Shown in pieces: positions 55,115 to 64,000 of a stretch of 64,000 nucleotides of DNA. The DNA lies in contig PYSS01000007.1 in assembly GCA_003049465.1 (NCBI GenBank), forward strand, positions 248,001-312,000, given 5' to 3'. Origin of the DNA: Magnaporthiopsis rhizophila (lineage: Eukaryota > Ascomycota > Sordariomycetes > Magnaporthales > Magnaporthaceae). The position numbers and the translations under genes are program-made. A model generated the notes under the pieces. The model worked only from the letters and a program-made list of their open reading frames with translations, did no database searches and had not been told where the DNA came from. The stretch's first letter is position 1. The number at the start of each line of letters is the position of its first letter.

Positions 55115-55400
55115 CCTAGGCTAGCAATGACCTCGGCATGGCGTGAAAGGCCACCACACGTAAGCGTTGGGAGACCGCCCCTAGTTTTCGGCAGGTGTAA
55201 AGCCCACTAGAACCGAGTCCGTGGGAAAAAAAAAAAAAAAGCAATAATCAGAGCCGCCAAACGTGAACACCAACTCAGGGCAGCGCGGAAAGTAGCCTGA
55301 ATCAACCACGGATGACGTGAATCCTTGGTGGTGACGCTCCAACCGATCTGGGGGTAAGCACCCCCGCATATAATATCTGCCAACCTGTGTGGTTAGCGTA

Positions 55401-55483
55401 GCCCGCTTGGCTTAGTGGTAAAGCGTATCACTAGTAATTGCTAGTGTATGATAAGATCGTCAGTTCGATTCTGACAGTGGGCA
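55401..55483 (+). tRNA. tRNA-Thr (anticodon AGU) with 11-nt intron
   Basis: The cloverleaf closes well: acceptor GCCCGCT/AGTGGGC (one G-U pair), D stem GCTT/AAGC with loop AGTGGTA, anticodon stem TATCA/TGATA, T stem GTCAG/CTGAC with TTCGATT (B box). The anticodon loop reads CT-AGT-A followed by an 11-nt intron (55437-55447) and A38, the canonical intron place. Anticodon AGU at 55433-55435 reads threonine ACU codons after A34 editing. A TTTT stretch at about 55496 is a plausible Pol III terminator. The discriminator is A at 55483. Confidence 0.93.
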
Positions 55484-56146
55484 AAATCTATCTACTTTTC
55501 TCGCTTTCCACGAGATCCTCTTTTTTTTTTTTTTTTTTTTTTTTCCCTCTCCGCCTTTGTTCTCACTCATATCAGTGGAATGCCAACGATTCGTATTAAC
55601 CTGTCGGTAATTATTACCGTGTGCACCTGTGTTTATTTGGTTGGGCAATTCAGTCTTGCCCTCCTTCGCATGGTTTTTTCAAGCTTATTTATTATCTAGC
55701 CGCCGATCGCAACCGAGCAAAACAACTAGGCTGCATATTACAATACATGCAAGGCATGGCCTCACGATCTTATGATGCGGTCCGTCGTTTCGATGGGTCA
55801 ATGGTGCCAGAGTGAGGGCCTGGCTGCGATGAAACGGACCCATCATCCAATCCTTAAACAACCCCTGAGCTCCTGGTTCTTGGCAGATTGCGGCCTGTGC
55901 CGCCGCATGGGAAACAGATAAATACCTGGCGGAGCATGGAAGCTGGCCAGCCTGCCGCGGAGAGAGGCTTTCCTCTTCACTTCTCTCGCTTTCATACCGG
56001 AGTATATTCAATTCTTTGGTGCAGCTTGCTTTGCCACAGTGGCCGGTCCACCCTTCCTTTACACTCGCTTAAACAGTTTCCATCGGGCATTCTGTACCCT
56101 GAACCGAACCAGATCAAGCCGATCGTTCGCCTAGCTCTCAGACGAA
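55484..56146. other. Region between tRNA and small secreted protein
   Basis: No gene seen. Contains a 24-base poly(T) tract at 55521-55544. The right part is probably promoter and leader of the small secreted protein. Confidence 0.6.
55521..55544. repeat. Poly(T) tract, 24 bases
   Basis: Twenty-four consecutive T starting 38 bases after the tRNA gene. Confidence 0.9.
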
Positions 56147-56525
56147 ATGCAGCTCTCATCAATCCTCACTGTCCTCATGGCCGCCACGGCCCTGGCGCTC
56201 CCCCAACAAAGGAACAGGGGCAAGGCCAAGGCCAAGGCCACTGCTCCGGACGGAACTATCACCAACGACGCCGAGAAGTTCGCCGGTGGCAGGATAGTGA
56301 CTCCCGGCGCGCAGTGTATAGTTGTTCAAGGCCGCAAGGTCTGTGACGACGGCATCGGCAACACTTTGTGAGTGCTAGCTCCCGTTTATGCAAATCAAAT
56401 GCTTGTGATCTCTTGCCCAAGTTGATGTGCGGTCTTGGCCTTCCATGCGACAAGTGCTGGTCTAGCAACTAACCTTGGCAAAACCTTAAAAAACCAGCTT
56501 CGCCGACGAACCTTTCAAGGCCTAA
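56147..56525 (+). CDS. Small secreted protein, candidate effector-type
   Basis: Two exons, 56147-56367 and 56498-56525, with a phase-2 intron (GTGAGT donor, AACTAACC branch point, CCAG acceptor) that restores GNTFFADEPFKA; 82 residues. The signal peptide is MQLSSILTVLMAATALA, probably cleaved near LPQQ. The mature peptide is short and has a basic GKAKAKAT repeat, then TITNDAEKFAGGRIVTPGAQC and a second Cys, allowing one disulfide. I recognise no family. Size, signal peptide and cysteines are typical of small secreted proteins of filamentous fungi. Secretion is inferred, and it might also be a processed peptide. Confidence 0.7.
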
Positions 56526-56698
56526 TCAGGCGTACGGGCCTGTCGTACTGGCTATGCGCGGCTTTGCGCCTGCCCGAGCAGATAGATGAATGGAAACAAT
56601 TCACGGCGAGCCCACACAATAGTTCTCAGTGCTTCGACCCGGGTGATTTTACCTTGGGAGATCCTCCCCAGTGGTGGCTTGATGAGCGCTTTCTCGCC

Positions 56699-57220
56699 TC
56701 ATCCGACCAGATGCCTCGCCGTGTGAATATCCTGCCAGGAGTTAGAGATCATGTGGGCGGAAGCTGAACATGCTGCGGTTTCGCCAAATGGGATATGGAG
56801 GCTCAAAAGGCATACACACCATCGACCGTCTATCAGAGAACACAGATATACCTCGTGCGGAATCTGCGCAAGGTCCTGTGGCGCCGCCTGACTGTCGAAG
56901 TTGAGATCGTACATGAACCAGGCGTGGACAGGGTGTGGAGAATCGCATAGCGGGAGGAGATGCACGACATCGAACGGCTGCCCGTCGTCGTCGTCGTCGT
57001 CGGGCCCTGTCCTGAGCTGCCGGTTGAGCACGTGCAAACAAAAGATCTGACCCAGATTGCGGGCTCTATCCTCTGGCGGGCCGCTAATGTTGGTAACGCG
57101 AGTCCTGAGAATGACGCGGCATGGTTGGGCTTCGCCATCGACGGTTCCCTGTGCGATTCTGCTTCGGGCAACATCCTCTCTCGGAACCTCCTCGGGCTTC
57201 CCAGGTGGAGGCTCGTCCAT
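56699..57220 (-). CDS. Possible orphan gene with spliced 3' end
   Basis: Open minus-strand frame of moderate codon quality. From the ATG at 57220 it has 123 codons to 56852, then a GTATAT donor, a CTAAC branch point and a CAG acceptor define an intron 56732-56851, followed by 33 nt ending in TGA at 56699; 133 residues. The intron length is a multiple of three, so both spliced and retained forms stay open. Without splicing, the product is 173 residues. The sequence has a DDDDDD run and an AWFMYDLNFDS segment but no recognised domain. It may be a lineage-specific gene or chance. Confidence 0.35.
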   Translation of the reverse strand: MDEPPPGKPEEVPREDVARSRIAQGTVDGEAQPCRVILRTRVTNISGPPEDRARNLGQIFCLHVLNRQLRTGPDDDDDDGQPFDVVHLLPLCDSPHPVHAWFMYDLNFDSQAAPQDLAQIPHEVYLCSLIDGRWCVCLLSLHIPFGETAACSASAHMISNSWQDIHTARHLVG

Positions 57221-58563
57221 GGATGGCACGCGAAAACGAGGTCCGGGTTCAAGTGTTATCGGTAGGCAACTATGTGGGGGCACTTGGTGCACAGTTCAAT
57301 GGAAGTATGGTAAGTCGAGATAGTTGGGCGGCAATTTGCTGTCGTTGTGCACCACAGCCAGCGTGAAATGCCCGCCGGGCTCCGGCATGGCTGTGGCTCC
57401 TGTCTGGCTGTGTGGTGTTGTGCGAGTGACATATCCACAACGTCACTCCATGCCAGCAAACACTTGCGGGGAACGGGCAGTCACGCCCCATGTTCCATCG
57501 TGGTCCAGGCCCGCAAGGCTTGGATCGTCATTTGGCCGTCGCTGTGCGAAGGGCAAGGCGAGAGTTGTAGATCAAAGAAGCTGCATCGCGAGCCGCTGTG
57601 GAAAACGCCTAGGGGTTTGGGCTTGGAGCGCAATTGATACCTGATGTTTCGAAAAGTCCAGCGACGATGTGGCCTGGGCAGATTGGGCACTTGATTTGAT
57701 TCATTCCGTGCTGGGTGCAAACGAAATCATTGACGCCAGACACTCGCCTCCATCCTCACCTTTGTGGTCGCAACCTTGGCGATCCAATTTCGCGAGACCT
57801 AGACTACGGCTCCGTATAGGCTGACTCGTCGCTTGGGGGTCGTGTCCGGCCTCGGCCGACGGCGGCTCTGCGCTGGCTGTCAGTGAGGTGTGCATGCTGT
57901 GGTTTCATGCTCTTGCCGCTGAGTTGGGGGTCATCTTCTGCGTGTCTATGGTGCTTGTTAGCATGGCGAGGTGGGATTGGTGGCAGACGCCCGTCAGGAG
58001 CAGATTGCGTCCGGCACAGGCGCAAGTGCCTGCTCCTAATGCTGTGCTTACAGGCCTAATAGCGCCGCCATTCTGGGATCAGCGGGCGTTGATTGATGTC
58101 GTCAATCCGCCTGGACGCGCTGTGGGGCGGGGGAGTGCGAAGTCTTTTGCCAATCAGAGGCGAGCGCTGAGTTTGTTTCCTCGCACCCACCACCACCAGG
58201 CGCCTGTTCAGTCCCTCAGTGGAGAAGGCGAAGGCGGGCGGAGAGAGATTGATCGAACATCGCCAACTGTGCTGCTACCGTTTTTCCTCTTTCCCACAAC
58301 ACGACCAGAAATCGTAGGCCTGGATACTGCCCGCCTGTCGCCCTTGCTGTGTCCGCCGGTCTCGGATCTTGCAGTCCTTAGACAGACAACTTAGAAAAAA
58401 AAAAAAAAAAAAAAACATCACTGGCTGATTCCAGAAACCCCCCCCATCCTACCTCGACGAACAAGCCTTGCATTGCTCTTTGTCCTTTTGCTCGCAATCA
58501 AGCCACGATAAAACCCAACGCATACCACAGACTTGCTCCGGCATCTGGACCCGGCAGACTGCC
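57221..58563. other. Intergenic region, 1.3 kb
   Basis: No supported gene. A frame of about 170 codons at 57888-58394 has no domain. A 21-base poly(A) lies at 58395-58415, followed by the leader of the Ran-binding gene. Confidence 0.5.
58395..58415. repeat. Poly(A) tract, 21 bases
   Basis: Twenty-one consecutive A, 149 bases before the start codon of the Ran-binding protein gene. Confidence 0.9.
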
Positions 58564-60435
58564 ATGGCGGACGACTCCCACAATACGTCCGAAGTCATCG
58601 ACGCTGTTGGCGCAGAGAGCCCGAAAGAGGACGCCGCGACCAAAGCTACAAGGGAGGAGCTCAAACACACTGTCATATCTGACACCCCGGCCTCGACGGC
58701 GGCCTCGACGGCCATGGACGAAGACAAGAGCGACCGCGCGCCCTCCGCAGGGGACAAGACCCCGGATCTGAAGCCATCCAGTGTCGCCGCTGCGCTGAAG
58801 GAGCAGGTCTCGTCCCCAAAGAAGAAGCGGGCCCACGACGAGGTGGAGGAGGGCCAGGAGGTCAGCATATCGCCGGCGCTGTCCGGCTGCTCGTCACCCC
58901 GCGACTCAAACGGCGCCAGCAGAGGAGAGAGGTTGGAGCCGGAGAAGAAGCGGGCGCGCGATGAGCCAGAGGAGGAGACCAAAAAGTCGGTCGATCAGGT
59001 AGGTAACTTCCCCCGCTGTCATACCGATAGGAGACTGCTAGGCCCCGCGATTCTAATCTGACATCCCTGCCTCTAGACCTCCGCTGCCACCACCACGAGC
59101 AAGAACACCGCCGATTCAGAGCCCAAAGATGCCACAAAGACACCCGTTTCAGCGACAGAGAAGGCCGATGACCAGCAGTCCATATCGACAAGCGAAAAGG
59201 ACGGGGCAGCGGCCAAGCCCAGCTCCACGTCTACGTCGGCCTCGGCCTTCGCCAAATCGGGATTCGCGAAGCTCACTGGCGCTGCCTCGCCGTTTGGCGC
59301 CCTGGGAGCCGGTGCCGCCAAGAGCGGCGGCTTTGGCGGCAGCTTGTCCAGCTCGCCGTCGCCCTTTGGCGCTCTCGGGACGGGCCCAACTCCCGCAAAC
59401 ACGGTGCCGAAGCTCACGTTTGCTACCCCGGCAGCTGATGGGTCTGGCCCGGCGGCGGCGGCCTCGCCCTTCGCTGCCCTCAACGGCGGATCGTCCAAGA
59501 CTTTTGGGAGCGCGTTTGGAAGCGGCTTCGGCAGCGGCTTCGGCGCATCAAAGCTCACCAGCTTTGCGAAGCCAGGCGGGGATCTCAAAGACACGAAGCC
59601 TGCAAGGCCCTTTGGAGCGCCCGAGAGCGATAATGAAGGGTCTAGTGACGAAGGTGATGACGACGAGGAGCCCGAAATCGGCACGGAGGAGCCCGAGTCC
59701 GAGAAGGAGCCGGAGGAGTCGAAGCAAGCAGCCGCCACCGCCGAGGACAAGAAGAAGATGAAATTGCAAAAGGGTAAGTGGCGTTGCCATTTCCTTGTGT
59801 CGCCTGTTACGCAATCTGCCCGCATCTCGCTAACCACTCGCTGAATCTAGTTGTGGTCGATGATGGCGAGGCCGGGGAGACGACCGTCTTCGTAGCACGT
59901 GCCAAAGTCTACTATATGGACTCGGTTGCGAACGCCTGGAAAGAGAGGGGCGCGGGCCTTCTAAAAATCAACGTCCCCGAGGCTACGGTAGACGCCGATG
60001 ACCACGGTGCCGTCGTCCCAGAGTCTTTCGATGCGTCCATGCTCCAAGGCGATGATGAAGGAGAAGATGTCGAAGCTGGCGGCTCGACAGCGGCAAAGGG
60101 TTCCAAGGTTGTGCGACTGATTATGCGTCAGGACCACACTCACCGTGTCGTGGTCAACACGGCCGTCACAGCCGCCACCGACTTCGTTAAAAGGGAGATG
60201 CTGAGAGCTGCCACGTTTACATTCAACGCAGTCGAGGGCCCCCAAGCCACGCGTGTGACGTTGCAAATCAAGGTGAGTCTAGATCTTCAACAATCCGCAC
60301 CGACTGCATGCCCGCACACGAGACACATTTGTTCTAACATCCAATGGCATGTCCTCATAGATGTCTCCACCGAATGCGGAACAGTTTCATAAGGTCATCG
60401 AGCTCATCCAGAAAGAGCTGAAGAACTTAGGCTGA
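58564..60435 (+). CDS. Ran-binding protein, Yrb2/Hba1/RanBP3-like
   Basis: Predicted nuclear Ran-GTP-binding cofactor of exportin-1. Four exons: 58564-58998, 59077-59773, 59851-60272 and 60361-60435; 542 residues; phases agree at each junction. The N-terminal half is acidic with bipartite nuclear-signal-like KKKRAHDE and KKRARDEPEE clusters. The middle is Ala/Gly/Ser-rich with FG-like repeats (SPFGALG, SAFGSGFGSGFG). The C-terminal RanBD (about 378-540) contains the characteristic VVDDGEAGETTVFVARAKVYYM segment, GLLKINV, RLIMRQDHTHRVVVNTAV and a terminal helix. Compared with Nup2, it lacks long FXFG arrays, so the Yrb2/RanBP3 type is more likely. Exact ortholog is inferred. Confidence 0.88.
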
Positions 60436-61273
60436 ACTAAGGATACAACTCATGGCGACACTTTATGCTTGCAACTGCTTCCCTGCCTCGTCGCTTGCCC
60501 GCCTACCATCTAAGCTAGTCATTCAGGCTGCTTGGTTGTTGTAGCGTATAGAGCCCGATCCTCTTAAACCGGTCCCTTTCTAATGAAGTAGGGGCCCTAT
60601 CAGCACTCGGAGAGGGTTTCACACTGGCAATCCGTACCATCTTTTGATCTGGCTGTATTGCTTCTGAGCTTTGATTCATCCCACAAAGCCGCGCGGCCGG
60701 AAACGCAAGTGGTTGGCCGACCCTGGGTGCAGTGGACGCTAGTATCGAGATATACGGGACTGAAGAGTCACGGCCAAATTACCTTTGGATTTGCTTACGG
60801 ATGCGGATGGCTGTATTTCAGCGCTGCTTTTGTCTTTTTATTGTAGATGGGGGCTTTGATATCCTGATTTTCTGTTTTGTCTCCTGGCTGGGGTGCCTCG
60901 GTGGTCGCAAGGGCTAGACATAGCGCGGGTATTTGATCAATGTATCTATTTGCAAAGGGTGGCTGAACAATAGACATGCCGCCCGAATCGGGCGTTTATA
61001 GAGAAACATATGCCGTTTATTTGCATGTGTTTAGAGGCCAAGTGAAAAAGTTCCCGAGGCCGTGTTCTGCTAGGGCTGGAGCTAGCTTCCTGGTGCACGT
61101 GACAGCGAGACAATCTCGTGTGCTTGCGCGATGCTTAATCTCGGGTTGCCACTTTGTACCCAGCTTCCATCCTTTCTGGTCAGACGGATCGACCTCCCTT
61201 TTCACATTGCACCCCCAAAAAATGCGTGTGCAAGTCATGGGTGCGCTGAGCCAAACCTGGTTGATTGATCAAT
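60436..61273. other. Intergenic region, 0.8 kb
   Basis: No gene seen. Probably the 3' region of the Ran-binding gene and the promoter of hrq1. Confidence 0.5.
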
Positions 61274-64000
61274 ATGTCGCCAGCGGACGATGGATCTCGG
61301 GCAATTGGCCGTGCCGGGAAACGGAAGAGAGGATCCGAAGGCGTGTCGACTCCAACTGTCCCCGCGGGAGCAACAAAGAAGGCGCCAAAAACCAAGCCTA
61401 AAGATGCCTCGCTCTCCACGGCTCCATCAGGGCTGCAGCCAGCGTCTCCCTTCTCGACCACCCCCAACCGGCGGCCGGAAGAGTGCGTCATCGACTGGCC
61501 CGACTGGTTCAAGGCACTGGAAAGGACGTATCACGCGTTGAATCTCGTCTTTACCTTCTGTTCCACGCGCAAGCATCTGGCGACCACATTTGACACCATA
61601 AAGTCGACGGTCGAGTCACACATCAAACGCGATCTGCTTGTGGCCGATGTTGCTGCCATCGCTGTCCTCCGCCCGGACGGCGTTCGGTTTGCATATGTCG
61701 ACGAGGCCATGCTGCAGCTCGATGCGAGGGGCGCCGAGAGGGACGACGCCTTCAGGACCGGCTCCAGGGACAGCTTCTCGTCGCAAAGCCTCGCGCCAGA
61801 CTCGTCAGTCGGTGGATTCACCGGCAAAGAAGAGCTGGGTGCCGGCCCGGGCAGTCGCCACAGTGGCGACAATGGCGTCGAGTCCGACGGCAAGGAGGTG
61901 CTGCACTTTGAGTTTGTGGACGCCGATCTCAAGCGCGAGGTGCAGCACAAGAAGACGGGCGAGCCGACGAGGCCGATGCGGCGGCTACGGGACGAGGACC
62001 TGAAGATGCCCGTCTACAGCCAGAAACAGATGACGGCTGTTATCGAGAAGAGAAATCAGTGGTTTCGGGCTGCTGCAAACGCCTTCATCAACCGATGCGT
62101 GTCGGAATCGACGGACCCTGTAATGGCGCTCAAGAGCGAGGCGGAGAAGCGGATACCGCTACCCACGGCGAGGCGAGAGCCGACTCCACGGCCAGACGCC
62201 TGCAGCCTCCCTGAGAGCATACCAAAGGAGCGCAAGAGCATCCCGGAAATCGTCCAGGAGCTCAAGGACAGCTCGTTCTACTCTGGGCAGATTGTCCCAA
62301 ACGGCCACCGCGTGTTTGAAGCGCAGGAGCCCGTTTATGGTGATCTGAACTTTCTGCTCAGCCAGGATCTTGTCAACGCTCTTTACAACGCAAAGGGGAT
62401 CACGCAGTTCTACTCCCACCAGGCCGTGGCCATAAACGGACTGAACGATGGCCACCACGTCGTGGTCGCAACATCGACGAGCTCGGGCAAATCTCTCATT
62501 TACCAGCTCCCCGTTCTGCACGCACTGGAGAAAAATCATGCGTCCCGCGCCATGTACATCTTTCCAACCAAGGCTTTGGCTCAGGACCAGAAAAGGAGCC
62601 TAAAAGAGATGTTGGCTTACATGCGCGGGCTGGAGGAGGTGCTGGTTGACACTTTCGACGGCGACACACCAATGAAGGACAGGAACTTGATTCGCGACGA
62701 AGCGCGCATCATTTTCACGAATCCGGACATGCTACACCTCACCATTCTCCCGCAGGAGGAGCGGTGGCGGACGTTTCTCCAAAACCTCAAGTACGTGGTC
62801 GTCGACGAGCTACATTACTACAACGGCCTGATGGGCTCGCATGTCGCCATGATCATGCGCCGGCTCAGGCGGATATGCGCAGCTGTGGGCAACCGTCATG
62901 TCAAGTTTGTGTCCTGCTCTGCCACGGTGGCGAATCCCAAGGAGCATTTCAGCACTCTATTCGGGATCGACGACGTGCTTCTGGTTGACTCGGACGGCTC
63001 TCCGTCTGGGCGCAAGGAGTTTCTGTGCTGGAACACCCCCTACAAGGTCCCTGGCGACCCGTCGAGCGGGCGCGGTGACGCAAAGTACGAGTGCGCCCGC
63101 CTGTTCTGCCAGCTGGTGTTGCGTGGCGTCCGCGTAATCGCGTTTTGCAGGGTCAGGGAGCAGTGTGAGAAGCTCGTGGGTGCCGTCAAGGTGGAGCTTG
63201 AACGACTCGGCCGGTCCGAATGCATATCGCGCGTCATGGGCTATCGTGGCGGATACACGCCGCAAGACCGGCGGCGCATCGAGACCGAGATGTTCGAGGG
63301 CAAGCTCGTCGGCGTCGTTGCGACCACGGCGCTGGAACTTGGCGTTGATATCGGGTCCCTCGACTGCGTGCTCATATGGGGCTTCCCTTATACCATCGCC
63401 AACTTTCGCCAGCAGAGCGGCAGGGCCGGGAGGCGAAACAAGGACTCGCTCTCGGTCCTGGTTGGCGATTCGTTCCCAACCGACCAATACTACATGCAGA
63501 ATCCGGGCGAACTGTTTACCCAGCCCAACTGCGCGCTGCAGGTCGACCTGGACAACATGCTGGTGAGGGAGGGACATATCCAGTGCGCAGCGTATGAGAT
63601 GCCGATCCGGTCCGCCGAGGACGCCCAGTATTTCGGCAGCGACCTTGGCGACGTCTGCGTGCAACGTCTTGTCCCGGACGAGCTCGGCTTTTACCATTGC
63701 CACGATAGGTTTCGGCCGCAGCCGTCAAAACGCGTCTCCATCAGGGATACCGAAGAGGAGCACTTTGCAATCATCGACGTCTCTCACGGAAGGAACGTCG
63801 TCCTGGAGGAGCTGGAGGCTTCGCGGGCCACGTTTACGATTTACGATGGCGCCATATTCCTGCACCAGGGGAACACCTACCTCGTGCGCGACTTCAACCC
63901 GGACAAGCGTATGGCCAAGGTGGAGAAGGTCAAGGTCGACTGGACGACGGAACAGCGGGATTATACGGACATCGACCCGATCGAGACGGAGGCCGTCAAG
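61274..64000 (+). CDS. hrq1: RecQ4-type DNA helicase Hrq1 (3' part cut by window edge)
   Basis: ATP-dependent 3'-5' DNA helicase of the Hrq1/RecQ4 family, which acts in DNA crosslink repair and telomere maintenance. The open frame runs from the ATG at 61274, with an in-frame stop shortly upstream, to the right edge without a stop: 909 codons seen. Basic N-terminus (GKRKRGSE). Helicase motifs: I ATSTSSGKS (Lys about 406), Ia IFPTKALAQD, Ib-like IIFTNPDMLH, II VVVDELHYY (DELH in place of DEAH, about 511-514), III SCSAT, V TTALELGVDIG and VI QQSGRAGRR (about 713-721). Beyond the helicase core, conserved segments typical of Hrq1 follow (DQYYMQNPGELF). The C-terminal part lies outside the window. 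No introns seen. Confidence 0.95.
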   Translation, partial: MSPADDGSRAIGRAGKRKRGSEGVSTPTVPAGATKKAPKTKPKDASLSTAPSGLQPASPFSTTPNRRPEECVIDWPDWFKALERTYHALNLVFTFCSTRKHLATTFDTIKSTVESHIKRDLLVADVAAIAVLRPDGVRFAYVDEAMLQLDARGAERDDAFRTGSRDSFSSQSLAPDSSVGGFTGKEELGAGPGSRHSGDNGVESDGKEVLHFEFVDADLKREVQHKKTGEPTRPMRRLRDEDLKMPVYSQKQMTAVIEKRNQWFRAAANAFINRCVSESTDPVMALKSEAEKRIPLPTARREPTPRPDACSLPESIPKERKSIPEIVQELKDSSFYSGQIVPNGHRVFEAQEPVYGDLNFLLSQDLVNALYNAKGITQFYSHQAVAINGLNDGHHVVVATSTSSGKSLIYQLPVLHALEKNHASRAMYIFPTKALAQDQKRSLKEMLAYMRGLEEVLVDTFDGDTPMKDRNLIRDEARIIFTNPDMLHLTILPQEERWRTFLQNLKYVVVDELHYYNGLMGSHVAMIMRRLRRICAAVGNRHVKFVSCSATVANPKEHFSTLFGIDDVLLVDSDGSPSGRKEFLCWNTPYKVPGDPSSGRGDAKYECARLFCQLVLRGVRVIAFCRVREQCEKLVGAVKVELERLGRSECISRVMGYRGGYTPQDRRRIETEMFEGKLVGVVATTALELGVDIGSLDCVLIWGFPYTIANFRQQSGRAGRRNKDSLSVLVGDSFPTDQYYMQNPGELFTQPNCALQVDLDNMLVREGHIQCAAYEMPIRSAEDAQYFGSDLGDVCVQRLVPDELGFYHCHDRFRPQPSKRVSIRDTEEEHFAIIDVSHGRNVVLEELEASRATFTIYDGAIFLHQGNTYLVRDFNPDKRMAKVEKVKVDWTTEQRDYTDIDPIETEAVK

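Noticed and set aside
57888..58394. Plus-strand frame of 168 codons before the Ran-binding gene
   Set aside because: No domain; ends just before a poly(A) tract and probably lies in promoter or leader sequence.

Overview
The window is nuclear DNA of a filamentous ascomycete (Pezizomycotina, most likely Sordariomycetes). Reasons: GC-rich coding sequence, short 50-150 bp introns with CTRAC-type branch points, and fungal families such as a Zn(II)2Cys6 regulator, an AA9 polysaccharide monooxygenase, a Hal4/Sat4-type kinase and a fungal rhodopsin-domain membrane protein. No prokaryotic operon structure, rRNA, CRISPR array or intact transposon is visible. All gene models below were spliced by eye. 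Introns were accepted only when donor, acceptor and reading phase agreed. Species cannot be fixed from the sequence alone.

Layout. 0.6-1.2 kb: mitochondrial ribosomal protein L11. 3.4-6.1 kb: Hal4/Sat4-type kinase. 7.3-7.9 kb: Hsp10 with a canonical heat-shock element in its promoter. 10-11.6 kb: secreted AA9 monooxygenase ending in a CBM18 chitin-binding module. 13-15 kb: single-pass membrane protein. 15.3-16.7 kb (minus): TatD-like metal hydrolase. 18-19.1 kb: polyQ membrane protein. 19.8-20.6 kb (minus) and 21.1-21.9 kb (plus): Spc24 and Fis1, head to head. 23.7-25.8 kb: RING-H2 ubiquitin ligase. 27.5-30.4 kb: Zn(II)2Cys6 regulator. 31-31.8 kb: flavin-binding split-barrel protein. 31.8-36.5 kb: a long stretch without a convincing gene. 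36.5-38.3 kb: rhodopsin-domain protein. 40.3-41.3 kb (minus) and 41.7-43.4 kb (plus): Rpb5 and Bfr1-like, head to head. 44.9-45.7 kb (minus): conserved Cys-rich protein. 48.7-50.4 kb: mitochondrial Obg GTPase. 50.7-53.5 kb: Trm4/Ncl1 tRNA m5C methyltransferase. 53.8-55.1 kb (minus): PflX-like radical SAM protein. 55.4 kb: intron-containing tRNA-Thr(AGU). 56.1-56.5 kb: small secreted protein. 56.7-57.2 kb (minus): possible orphan gene. 58.6-60.4 kb: Ran-binding nuclear protein. 61.3 kb to the right edge: Hrq1 helicase, cut by the window end.

Most genes are housekeeping and do not form a functional cluster. Recurring themes are mitochondria (L11m, Hsp10, Fis1, Obg, probably the radical SAM protein) and nucleus/translation (Rpb5, Spc24, Trm4, Ran-binding protein, Hrq1, Bfr1). 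Accessory-type genes are the AA9-CBM18 enzyme, the small secreted protein, the rhodopsin-domain protein and the zinc-cluster regulator.

The features most worth a second look are: two GC-AG introns, one splitting a zinc-cluster motif; the AA9-CBM18 fusion; a fungal PflX-like radical SAM protein with a probable mitochondrial leader; a well-formed intron just past the spc24 stop codon; minimal upstream ORFs; a 46-bp diverged inverted repeat; and the small secreted protein. I did not find a clearly novel multi-gene system.
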